Part shown: piece by piece, positions 1-7,247 of the stretch | Numbering within the stretch: position 1 is the first letter of the stretch | Layout of the letters: each line of letters begins with the position of its first letter | Origin: Bacteroidales bacterium | GTDB lineage: Bacteria; Bacteroidota; Bacteroidia; Bacteroidales; UBA932 | Assembly: GCA_016281435.1 (NCBI GenBank) | Contig: JAEEIQ010000086.1 | Location: 1-30,755, forward strand | Length of the DNA stretch: 30,755 nucleotides | Reading direction: 5' to 3' | The notes under the pieces: model-generated | Told to the model about the DNA's origin: nothing | What the model saw: the letters and a program-made list of their open reading frames with translations, nothing else | Database searches by the model: none | Program-made: the position numbers and the translations under genes

Positions 1-1047
1 ATCGGCGGTGAGGCGTATAGGGTAAAGGGTGTTGTTGCCACGGGGTCCGAGACGCTCTGGGTTCCCGTAGGAAACGGCAACAATGTCGCGTGCCGTATCA
101 CCGCAGTGGCCCCCAGCAGCCGCTGGGTCGCCTTCAGGCAGCTTGACCTCTACTATGAGGGAACTCCCACGACCACGGTTGCTTATGTCAAGACCGGAAG
201 TCCGGCGCAGGCAGGTACTTCCGCCACCCTCAAAGGCTCCGTTGGAATGTATCTCGGAAATGTGTCGGAGACCACCTGCGGTTTCGACTATAAGCTCAAA
301 AGCGCCTCCGCCTGGACCACTGTCACCTGTGACGCTCCCGCCGCCTCCTTCAGCAAGGAGCTCAGTCTCCCTATCGGGGATTATGTCTATAAGGCGTGGG
401 TCTCCGTCGGTGGGGTCAAGAAGTATGGCGTCGAGACATCGGTATCCTTCTATACTGGTCTTTCAATCGACATTATTCTGGGGACAGTGACAGATGCAAC
501 CGGTCTTCCTGCCCATAAGGATGCGTACTATTTCCCGTCTAACGGACAGGCTTCCACGAATGCGACATATCGTAATGACAACAGGATTATCGAGTATGAT
601 CTCATGAGCGGATATGATTTCCGTTTCTGGGCCACATACGGTATCTCAAGGGCTACCGGGAGTGGCAATCTCTACGGAATGCGCGTTAATCCTCAGGGCA
701 CCAGCAGCGGTAACCCCTATGGAGGCAAGGACGGTCGCGCCTGGATGCAGCTGCCGGCCATTCCATCGATGACTCTTAAATCCGTCAGGTGGGTCCTGTA
801 TTCTGCGAACACCGCCTTCAAGTGGGCTCTTGTGTCCAATGTGACTACGAATACCGAAGCGACGCCTCCGACCTGCTCGATTGCAGAAGGAGCGACGAAT
901 TTCGGATCCATGGATTTCAGCTCGACCACGGATCAGACCATCAACGTGACCGGAGCGGCACCCGGTGTCGGATACTACATGGTTACCACGGCTAATGCCT
1001 ATAACGGCACTATTTCTGAGATTCATCTGGTATACACCTCGGATTAA
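1..1047 (+). CDS. Modular surface/secreted protein, C-terminal part (5' end outside window)
   Basis: The frame is open from the first base of the window, so the true start lies to the left; the 348 visible codons are the C-terminal part. No catalytic motif was recognised. The visible part opens with the end of a beta-rich module (ending near RQLDLYYEG). An Ig/fibronectin-like beta domain follows at about positions 180-460. A roughly 190-residue Thr/Ser/Asn-rich beta module, ending near SEIHLVYTSD, closes the protein. The first and last modules end in similar alternating hydrophobic patterns, suggesting a repeated architecture. This composition fits a Bacteroidota cell-surface or extracellular protein, perhaps an adhesin or the non-catalytic tail of a larger enzyme. 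No typical type IX secretion C-terminal signal was evident. The gene is followed directly by a strong terminator, so it is the last gene of its transcription unit. Function unknown. Confidence 0.8.
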   Translation: MGGEAYRVKGVVATGSETLWVPVGNGNNVACRITAVAPSSRWVAFRQLDLYYEGTPTTTVAYVKTGSPAQAGTSATLKGSVGMYLGNVSETTCGFDYKLKSASAWTTVTCDAPAASFSKELSLPIGDYVYKAWVSVGGVKKYGVETSVSFYTGLSIDIILGTVTDATGLPAHKDAYYFPSNGQASTNATYRNDNRIIEYDLMSGYDFRFWATYGISRATGSGNLYGMRVNPQGTSSGNPYGGKDGRAWMQLPAIPSMTLKSVRWVLYSANTAFKWALVSNVTTNTEATPPTCSIAEGATNFGSMDFSSTTDQTINVTGAAPGVGYYMVTTANAYNGTISEIHLVYTSD

Positions 1048-1068
1048 TGCCAGTCAGGTTCGTTTGAA

Positions 1069-1103
1069 GAACGCGGCCCCCATCCCGGGAGCCGCGTTTT
1101 TTA
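1069..1103 (+). terminator. Intrinsic terminator after the partial surface-protein gene
   Basis: A perfect 8-bp GC-rich stem (AACGCGGC at 1070-1077 with GCCGCGTT at 1091-1098) encloses a 13-base loop. A run of six T at 1097-1102 overlaps its 3' arm. It lies 22 bases after the stop codon. Confidence 0.88.
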
Positions 1104-1194
1104 TCTTGTTACCGATTCTTGCCGAAAGCGGAAAAAAGTTCGGAAATGCTCCAAAAAAACTTCAAAAATTATTTTATATTCGGTTGTCAGATAT

Positions 1195-1202
1195 TAAATT
1201 TG
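1195..1202 (+). promoter_or_regulatory. Probable -7 box (TAAATTTG) for the Oar-like receptor unit
   Basis: TAAATTTG matches the Bacteroidota housekeeping -7 consensus TAnnTTTG exactly. A TTTT at 1172-1175 sits 19 bases upstream and could be a degenerate -33 element. It lies between the upstream terminator and the ATG at 1240, giving a short leader of about 30 bases. Transcription would start near 1208, so the GTG at 1207 is unlikely to be the start codon. Confidence 0.6.
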
Positions 1203-1239
1203 CGCCGTGAAAAATTCTATCCAACATATCAATAAAATC

Positions 1240-4200
1240 ATGAGACATTCTTTCAAGAGTTTCTTGTCGTCTCTGGCGGCAATGCTCCTCGTCGTTCCTG
1301 CGTTCGCGCAGATCACGACATCCGCTCTCAACGGCCTTGTGACCGATAAGAACGGTGAACCTCTTGCGGGTGCGGTAGTCATCGCGGTCCACGTACCGAC
1401 CGGGTCGCAGTACTACGCAGTCGCCAACAGCCAGGGCCAGTATGCCATCAAGGGCATGAGGGCCGGCGGTCCCTATGAAGTCAACATTTCTACCCTCGGT
1501 TACCAGACCGTGGTCGTCAAGGACATCACCCTGCAGCTCGGTGAGGCATACGGCCTGAACGCAGCGCTGAAGGATGCGTCCCAGCAGCTGAAGGAAGTCG
1601 TCCTGGTTGCCTCCGCGACGAGTTTCTCCGAGGAGAAGACCGGCCCCGCGACCAACATCAGCCTGGGCCAGATCAACTCCCTGCCGACGGTCAGCCGCAG
1701 CATCACCGACATCGCGAAGTATTCGCCTTATTCCAACGGGATGAGCATCGCCGGCGGTGACGGACGTTCCACCAACTTCACCGTTGACGGAGCCAACTTC
1801 AACAATAACTTCGGTCTTTCTTCCAGCCTGCCCGGCGGCGGCAGCCCGATCTCCATGGACGCCATCCAGGAGGTCCAGGTCGTGGTCGCCCCCTTCGACG
1901 TGCGCCAGACAAACTTCGTCGGCGGCGGAATGAACGCGATCACCAAGTCCGGTACCAACAAGTACAGGGCTACGATCTATACCTACCACTACAATGACAA
2001 GACGCACGGCGTGAATGCCCACGGCACGAAGGCCGAGGTCCCCGACATGTACGAGCGCCATGTCTATGGCGGCACCGTAGGCGGCCCCATCATCAAGGAC
2101 AAGCTCTTCTTCTTCGTCAGCGCGGAACGTATCTCCCAGCCCGGAATGATCACCAACTGGAGGGCATGGCAGGACGGCGATCCCACCGAGAGCGACGGCA
2201 CTCCCAAGGCCGATACCAAGAAGCAGATTTCCCGCACGAAGGCTGAGGACCTGGCCAATGTCGCCGACGCCCTCAAGCAGCGTTTCGGCTATGACACCGG
2301 TTCCTACTCCTCCTTCCCCGCCGAGACCACGAACACCAAGCTGCTCGGCCGCATCGACTGGAACATCAACGCCGACCACAAGCTGGCCGTCCGTTACAAC
2401 TGGACCCAGAACCTCGAGTGGAAACCGACCAACGGAAACTCCTCCGACGCCTCCACCCGCCACTCCGGCAACCGTCTCGGTTCGCAGTACAGCCACTCTT
2501 ATCTGAACTCCTGCTACAACATGCAGAACAACGTGAGTTCCATCGCGGTCGACCTCAACAGCCGTATCGGAGACAAGATGCACAACCAGCTGCTCGTCAC
2601 CTACACGAGCATCGCCGATATCCGCGGAACCTACTCCGACGAGTTCCCCTTCATCGACATCCTCTACAAGGATCCGGCAGTCAGCGGCAGCGTGTCTCCC
2701 TACATCTCCGCCGGTTATGAGCTTTTCACCTACAACAACGGCGTCTACAACAAGATCATCAACGTCAAGGATGATTTCACCTACGACCTCGGAAAGCACC
2801 ATTTCCTCGCGGGCGTGAGCTTCGAGCACCAGTTCGCCAACAACGCCTACATGCGTAACGGCACCGGTTACTACCGCTATCGCAGCCTGGCCGACTTCTA
2901 TGCCGCCAACGGTTACGATCCCGTCTCCCACAGCCTTATCGATCCCGACATGAGCGTAGCTCCCGAGACCGTGAACCTTACCTACGGTTACAACGGAGCC
3001 ACCAATCCTACCGCCCAGGTCACCTTCAACCAGATAGGTTTCTATCTCCAGGACGAATGGGACGTCACCAGGAACTTCAAGCTCACCTACGGCGTGCGTT
3101 TCGATGCCCTCATCTTCGACGAGAAGGACATCATGCGCAACCAGGCCATGTATGACGTCGACTACAACGGCAAGCATGTCGATACCGGCAAGTGGCCCGC
3201 CGCCCACATCACCCCGTCCCCGCGCGTCGGCTTCAACTGGGATGTCTTCGGCGACAGAAGCCTGAAGGTACGCGGCGGCGCCGGTCTCTTCACCGGCCGT
3301 CTCCCTCTCGTGTTCTTCACGAACATGCCGACCAATTCCAACATGATCCAGAACAAGGGCGTCATCACGACGAAGTGGAACGGAAAGGTTGCCACCCCGT
3401 CCGGGGATCTGGCTTCGTTCGCCGGTCCGATGATCGTCAAGAAGGAAGACCTCCTCAAGAAGATGAACGAGGTCAATCCCGCTCTCTTCCCGCTGGACAT
3501 CAAGCCTGAGGACGGTGTCCTCGGTTCTTCCTCCATCAACGGCGTCGATCCTGATTTCAAGATGCCGCTCGTGGCGAAGTTCTCCCTCGGCGCCGACTAC
3601 AAGGTCCCCGTGGACTTCCCCATGACCGTAAGCGCGGAAGGTGTCTTCAACAAGACCGTCTACGGCGTGCGCATGACCAACTACAACGTCAAGGACAACA
3701 GCGACTGGGACCGTCTGCCCGGAGCTGACAACCGCCTTATCTATCCCACCAGCTACAAGTACGTCGCCACCGACGCCTTCGTGCTGACCAACACCACCCA
3801 GGGCTACGGCTACAGCGCCAACATCACCGTAAACGCCACTCCCATCCCGGCCCTGCGCCTGATGGCTTCCTACACGAAGATGGAGCAGAAGGAAATCACC
3901 GGCATGCCGGGATCCGACGCTTCTTCCGCCTACACCGGACTCTACACCGTCAACGGTCCTGAGTTCGCCGTCTTGCAGCGCTCGCGGTACGTCCGTCCCG
4001 ACAGGGTCATCGCTTCCGCGTCCTGGACCCAGAAGTGGAAAGGCCTCGAAGGCTTCGACACCCATGTTTCCCTCTTCTACGAAGGCTATTCCGCAGGCGG
4101 ATATTCCTTCTACTATGACAATGACCTGAACCGTGACGGTGTCTCCAACGACCTCATCTATATCCCCAGCAAGCCGACCGAACTGAAGTGGGCTTCCGCC

Positions 4201-4605
4201 GAGGACATGAAGGCCTTCTGGACATTCGTCAACCAGGACAAGTACCTCCGCACCCACAAGGGACAGTATGCAGAGGCCTATTCCGCCCGTTCCCCCTGGC
4301 TCCATCAGTTCGACCTCCGCGTCGCGCAGGATGTCGCCATGAAGATCGGCAAGACTCTCCACAAGCTTGAGTTCTCCGTCGACCTGATGAACATCGGAAA
4401 CCTCATCAACCAGAACTGGGGCATCCCCCAGGTCCTCGACTGCAACAACGGCAAGCTCCTCAAGTGCACCAATGTCGAGAGTCTCTCTTCCACCGTCGCC
4501 CCCGTCTATCAGTTCGTGGGCAACAACGACCACACCTACACCCACAGCGGAGACTTCTACAACTGCTGGCAGCTCCAGTTCGGTGTAAGATATTTGTTCA
4601 ACTAA
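1240..4605 (+). CDS. TonB-dependent outer-membrane receptor, Oar-like
   Basis: A 1121-residue outer-membrane beta-barrel receptor, expected to import or bind an unknown large substrate using TonB energy. A signal peptide covers residues 1-23 (cleavage after AFA). A carboxypeptidase-regulatory-like beta domain spans about 27-110, with the GLVTDKNGEPLAGA motif. The LKEVVLVAS segment at about 118-125 is a plausible TonB box. The plug domain at about 130-237 (TVDGANFNN, then FVGGGMNAITKSGTNKY) resembles the Oar family of Myxococcus and Bacteroidota rather than SusC. The rest is aromatic-rich barrel ending in a phenylalanine-containing strand (VRYLFN). The ATG at 1240 was preferred to a GTG at 1207 because the signal peptide begins there and the -7 box is too close to 1207. 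The next gene, a lipoprotein, starts 18 bases downstream and is the likely partner. Codon use is extremely biased, with no TTA, CTA or TCA, which suggests high expression. Substrate unknown. Confidence 0.9.
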   Translation: MRHSFKSFLSSLAAMLLVVPAFAQITTSALNGLVTDKNGEPLAGAVVIAVHVPTGSQYYAVANSQGQYAIKGMRAGGPYEVNISTLGYQTVVVKDITLQLGEAYGLNAALKDASQQLKEVVLVASATSFSEEKTGPATNISLGQINSLPTVSRSITDIAKYSPYSNGMSIAGGDGRSTNFTVDGANFNNNFGLSSSLPGGGSPISMDAIQEVQVVVAPFDVRQTNFVGGGMNAITKSGTNKYRATIYTYHYNDKTHGVNAHGTKAEVPDMYERHVYGGTVGGPIIKDKLFFFVSAERISQPGMITNWRAWQDGDPTESDGTPKADTKKQISRTKAEDLANVADALKQRFGYDTGSYSSFPAETTNTKLLGRIDWNINADHKLAVRYNWTQNLEWKPTNGNSSDASTRHSGNRLGSQYSHSYLNSCYNMQNNVSSIAVDLNSRIGDKMHNQLLVTYTSIADIRGTYSDEFPFIDILYKDPAVSGSVSPYISAGYELFTYNNGVYNKIINVKDDFTYDLGKHHFLAGVSFEHQFANNAYMRNGTGYYRYRSLADFYAANGYDPVSHSLIDPDMSVAPETVNLTYGYNGATNPTAQVTFNQIGFYLQDEWDVTRNFKLTYGVRFDALIFDEKDIMRNQAMYDVDYNGKHVDTGKWPAAHITPSPRVGFNWDVFGDRSLKVRGGAGLFTGRLPLVFFTNMPTNSNMIQNKGVITTKWNGKVATPSGDLASFAGPMIVKKEDLLKKMNEVNPALFPLDIKPEDGVLGSSSINGVDPDFKMPLVAKFSLGADYKVPVDFPMTVSAEGVFNKTVYGVRMTNYNVKDNSDWDRLPGADNRLIYPTSYKYVATDAFVLTNTTQGYGYSANITVNATPIPALRLMASYTKMEQKEITGMPGSDASSAYTGLYTVNGPEFAVLQRSRYVRPDRVIASASWTQKWKGLEGFDTHVSLFYEGYSAGGYSFYYDNDLNRDGVSNDLIYIPSKPTELKWASAEDMKAFWTFVNQDKYLRTHKGQYAEAYSARSPWLHQFDLRVAQDVAMKIGKTLHKLEFSVDLMNIGNLINQNWGIPQVLDCNNGKLLKCTNVESLSSTVAPVYQFVGNNDHTYTHSGDFYNCWQLQFGVRYLFN

Positions 4606-4623
4606 CGGATACCGTATAAGGAT

Positions 4624-7107
4624 ATGAAACGTATATTCAACATAATCGCGGTCCTTGTCGCCGGTGTGCTCGTCGCATCCTGCTACAAGCCCGAAATCGG
4701 AGCCTCCAGCATCGAGCTCAACAAGGCCGAGGCTGCGTTCGAGGCTACATCTCCGGCAGCGGTCACCCTTACCGTGACCGCCAACGGAGACTGGTATGTC
4801 TATGCTCCCGACTGGATTACCGCCGAGCCCGTCGAGGGCAGCGGCAACGGGGAGGTCAAACTCACGGCCAAGGCCAACACCAACTCATACGGCGAAGTCG
4901 TCGCTCCCCGCAAGGATGTCGTGACCGTATGGAGCATCGACGGTCCTTCGGCCAACCTTTCGGTCAGCCAGAACGGCCTGAAGGCCCTCGACGTCACCCG
5001 TACCTATGCCAAGGTGACCAAGGCGGACGATATCGACCTTACCAAGAAGTTCATCATCGTCGCCGACAACGGCGGCACCCTGCAGGCCATGACGTTCTTC
5101 AACCAGACCGACAAGGGTGATGCATACTATTCCTACATCGACGCGGAGAAAGTGGCCGCGAATGACGAGGGCGTCATCGAGTATGCCGGCAACAAGATCC
5201 AGTACACGCTGGAAACTGCCACCGGTGCTGAGGGCTATTTCCTGACGATGCCCAACGGCTTCTATCTCTACCAGAACGACGACACTTACCAGAACTTCTA
5301 TTCCACCCAGGATGCGACCAAGGCCAGCCGCTGGACCATCGCTTTCGAGGAGGACGGAACTGCGAAGATCGTCAACGCTTCGACAACGGGCAATCCCAAG
5401 ACCGTCGTCTACGACAAGGACCACAACAATTTCGGCGGGTACGTCGAGAAGAACCTCGGTCCTTGCATCATCCCGTCCCTGTACATCGACCAGGCTGCTC
5501 CTTCAATGGAGATCCTCAGGGCTGCCGAGAAGGTCACCGCCATCTCCGCCGCCGGCGAGGTGAAAATCAGCGTGAACGCCAACTGCGACTGGACCGTCCG
5601 CAACCATGACAGCTGGGTCAAGGACTTCACCAAGTCCGGCACCGACGACGGCGACATCACCGTGACCCTCGAGGCCAACACCACCGGCAAGGCGCGTGAG
5701 GCCAAGTTCCAGATCATCGGCGAGGAGACCAGCATCTTCGTCACCCTCGTCCAGATGACCCCCTGCAAGACCATCGGCGAACTCAACAAGGCTGTCGCGG
5801 CCGGCACCACCAACTATGAGATCGTCCTCAAGGATGTCATCGTCAAGTATGTCAACGGCAGCAACGCGTTCCTCGTGGATGAGACCGGAGGTATCCTGCT
5901 CTACAAGAGCGGCCACGGGCTCACTGCAGGCAAGAAGATCAACGGCGGCATCAGCGGTACCGCAACCGTGTACAACAACCTCAACGAGCTGACTTCCATC
6001 GTGAAGGGATCCGACTTCGCCGAGACCGACGCAACTGCGGACGAGATGGCCCCGAAGGAGATTACCTTCGAAGAGCTCAAGGCTAACTTCGACAAGTATG
6101 TCAATATGCTCGTTCTCGTGAAGGGTGTGGAGATCACTACCGGAGTCAGCAGCTCCGCCAAGTCCGGCGAGGTCAAGCAGGGCGAGATCACGTTCCCCAG
6201 CTACCTCAAGGGTAGTGCCACCATCACTACCGGCTCGAAGGGCGACCTTGTCTGCGTCCCCGCTTACAACAAGACCACCAAGCAGGTTCAGATCTGGGCC
6301 CAGGATCATTTCACAGCCTCCGAGATCGTAACCAGCCTCAAGGTGGCGGACCTGTCCATCGAGGTCGGCGAAAGCAAGACCGTCACCGTCACCAAAAATA
6401 CTGACGCCACACTGAGCTTCTCCTCCACGGATACCGGTGTTGCTACCGTCGATGCAGACGGAAAGGTTACCGGTGTCGCTGCCGGTGAAACGACCATCAC
6501 GGTCAGCGCTCCCGCTGTGACCGGAACTCCCTCCTACACGGCAGCGTCGATCACCTTCAAGGTGACCGTGACTGCCGCCGCCGACAAGCGGCATATCGGA
6601 AAGGTCGCCAAACTCGTTCCCGGTGACTATTACCTGGCCTGCCACGTCCCCAACAAGGACGTAGCCAACAATAACAATGAGGCGCTGGTAGGATGGCATC
6701 TTTTCTGTGGATCGTTTACCAGCAACCAGGGTGTTACCGAGAAGGTCACCTATGATGAGACGACTGAAGAACTCAGCGGTATTACCAACGCCGTCGTAGT
6801 TACGCTTGAGGCGGCCACCAATAAAGATGAATACTACATCTCCTGGGAAGTCGGCAGCACCAAGTACTATATGGCACATGGTTCCTCACAGACCAACCTT
6901 ACCCGGAAAACGAGCAAAGACGACGCACAGATATTCAAGGCATCCGACGGTGTGGCCGAGGGTATCTTTATGACCGGAACCCTCGAGAAGGGTATTTCCG
7001 GAGGCATTGTCAAATGCAGCGTTGGCGGTTCCCAGAGGCTTATGAGGTCTTACGCCCCTACCTCCAAGGCCGACTACGGCGTATGGTTCATTAAGAAGGA
7101 CAAATAA
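4624..7107 (+). CDS. Large surface lipoprotein with BACON, OB-fold-like and Big2 domains
   Basis: An 827-residue lipoprotein with signal peptide and lipobox (LVASC, lipidated Cys20), probably displayed at the cell surface. The first BACON-like beta domain is at about 23-118 and a second at about 292-378 (CDWTV...). An OB-fold-like DUF5689-type region covers about 379-564 (AFLVDETGGILLY), followed by a Big2 Ig-like domain at about 572-651. Two other regions, about 119-290 and 655-827, appear to be diverged copies of one beta-rich module. No catalytic motif was seen, so a binding or scaffold role is likely. It lies 18 bases after the Oar-like receptor and before a strong terminator, so the two form a receptor/lipoprotein pair, analogous in layout but not in sequence to SusC/SusD. 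An AAGGA lies almost against the start codon, too close for a normal Shine-Dalgarno. Ligand unknown. Confidence 0.85.
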   Translation: MKRIFNIIAVLVAGVLVASCYKPEIGASSIELNKAEAAFEATSPAAVTLTVTANGDWYVYAPDWITAEPVEGSGNGEVKLTAKANTNSYGEVVAPRKDVVTVWSIDGPSANLSVSQNGLKALDVTRTYAKVTKADDIDLTKKFIIVADNGGTLQAMTFFNQTDKGDAYYSYIDAEKVAANDEGVIEYAGNKIQYTLETATGAEGYFLTMPNGFYLYQNDDTYQNFYSTQDATKASRWTIAFEEDGTAKIVNASTTGNPKTVVYDKDHNNFGGYVEKNLGPCIIPSLYIDQAAPSMEILRAAEKVTAISAAGEVKISVNANCDWTVRNHDSWVKDFTKSGTDDGDITVTLEANTTGKAREAKFQIIGEETSIFVTLVQMTPCKTIGELNKAVAAGTTNYEIVLKDVIVKYVNGSNAFLVDETGGILLYKSGHGLTAGKKINGGISGTATVYNNLNELTSIVKGSDFAETDATADEMAPKEITFEELKANFDKYVNMLVLVKGVEITTGVSSSAKSGEVKQGEITFPSYLKGSATITTGSKGDLVCVPAYNKTTKQVQIWAQDHFTASEIVTSLKVADLSIEVGESKTVTVTKNTDATLSFSSTDTGVATVDADGKVTGVAAGETTITVSAPAVTGTPSYTAASITFKVTVTAAADKRHIGKVAKLVPGDYYLACHVPNKDVANNNNEALVGWHLFCGSFTSNQGVTEKVTYDETTEELSGITNAVVVTLEAATNKDEYYISWEVGSTKYYMAHGSSQTNLTRKTSKDDAQIFKASDGVAEGIFMTGTLEKGISGGIVKCSVGGSQRLMRSYAPTSKADYGVWFIKKDK

Positions 7108-7131
7108 CCTGACCTGAAACATCTTGAATAT

Positions 7132-7167
7132 TCAGCCCCGCGCCTAATGGTGCGGGGCTGATTTTTT
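7132..7167 (+). terminator. Intrinsic terminator closing the receptor/lipoprotein unit
   Basis: A perfect 10-bp stem TCAGCCCCGC (7132-7141) / GCGGGGCTGA (7152-7161) has a 10-base loop and is followed by six T at 7162-7167. It lies 24 bases after the lipoprotein stop codon. Confidence 0.93.
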
Positions 7168-7199
7168 CCGTATTCCCGCGGATTTTCCAAGTATTTGTT

Positions 7200-7207
7200 T
7201 ATATTTG
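7200..7207 (+). promoter_or_regulatory. Probable -7 box (TATATTTG) for the nuclease/receptor operon
   Basis: TATATTTG matches TAnnTTTG exactly, 33 bases after the end of the upstream terminator and 40 bases before the ATG at 7248. A second partial match (TATTTG) lies just upstream at 7192-7197. No convincing -33 TTTG was found at the usual spacing. The leader is A-rich (AAAACAAACGATAA), as is common at Bacteroidota start sites. With no terminator seen before 24154, this promoter could serve up to eleven genes. Confidence 0.65.
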
Positions 7208-7247
7208 TAAGATGCAGATGAAGCATTAAAACAAACGATAACCGCAT

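Noticed and set aside
1207..1239. GTG start at 1207 for the Oar-like receptor
   Set aside because: The -7 box at 1195-1202 would place transcription start at about this point, and the signal peptide begins at the ATG at 1240.
1174..4545. 1123-codon open frame on the minus strand opposite the Oar-like receptor
   Set aside because: It is exactly in codon register with the sense gene and arises because that gene uses no TTA, CTA or TCA. The translation is a Val/Gly/Asp-rich shadow with no domain, and the sense protein is a clear receptor.
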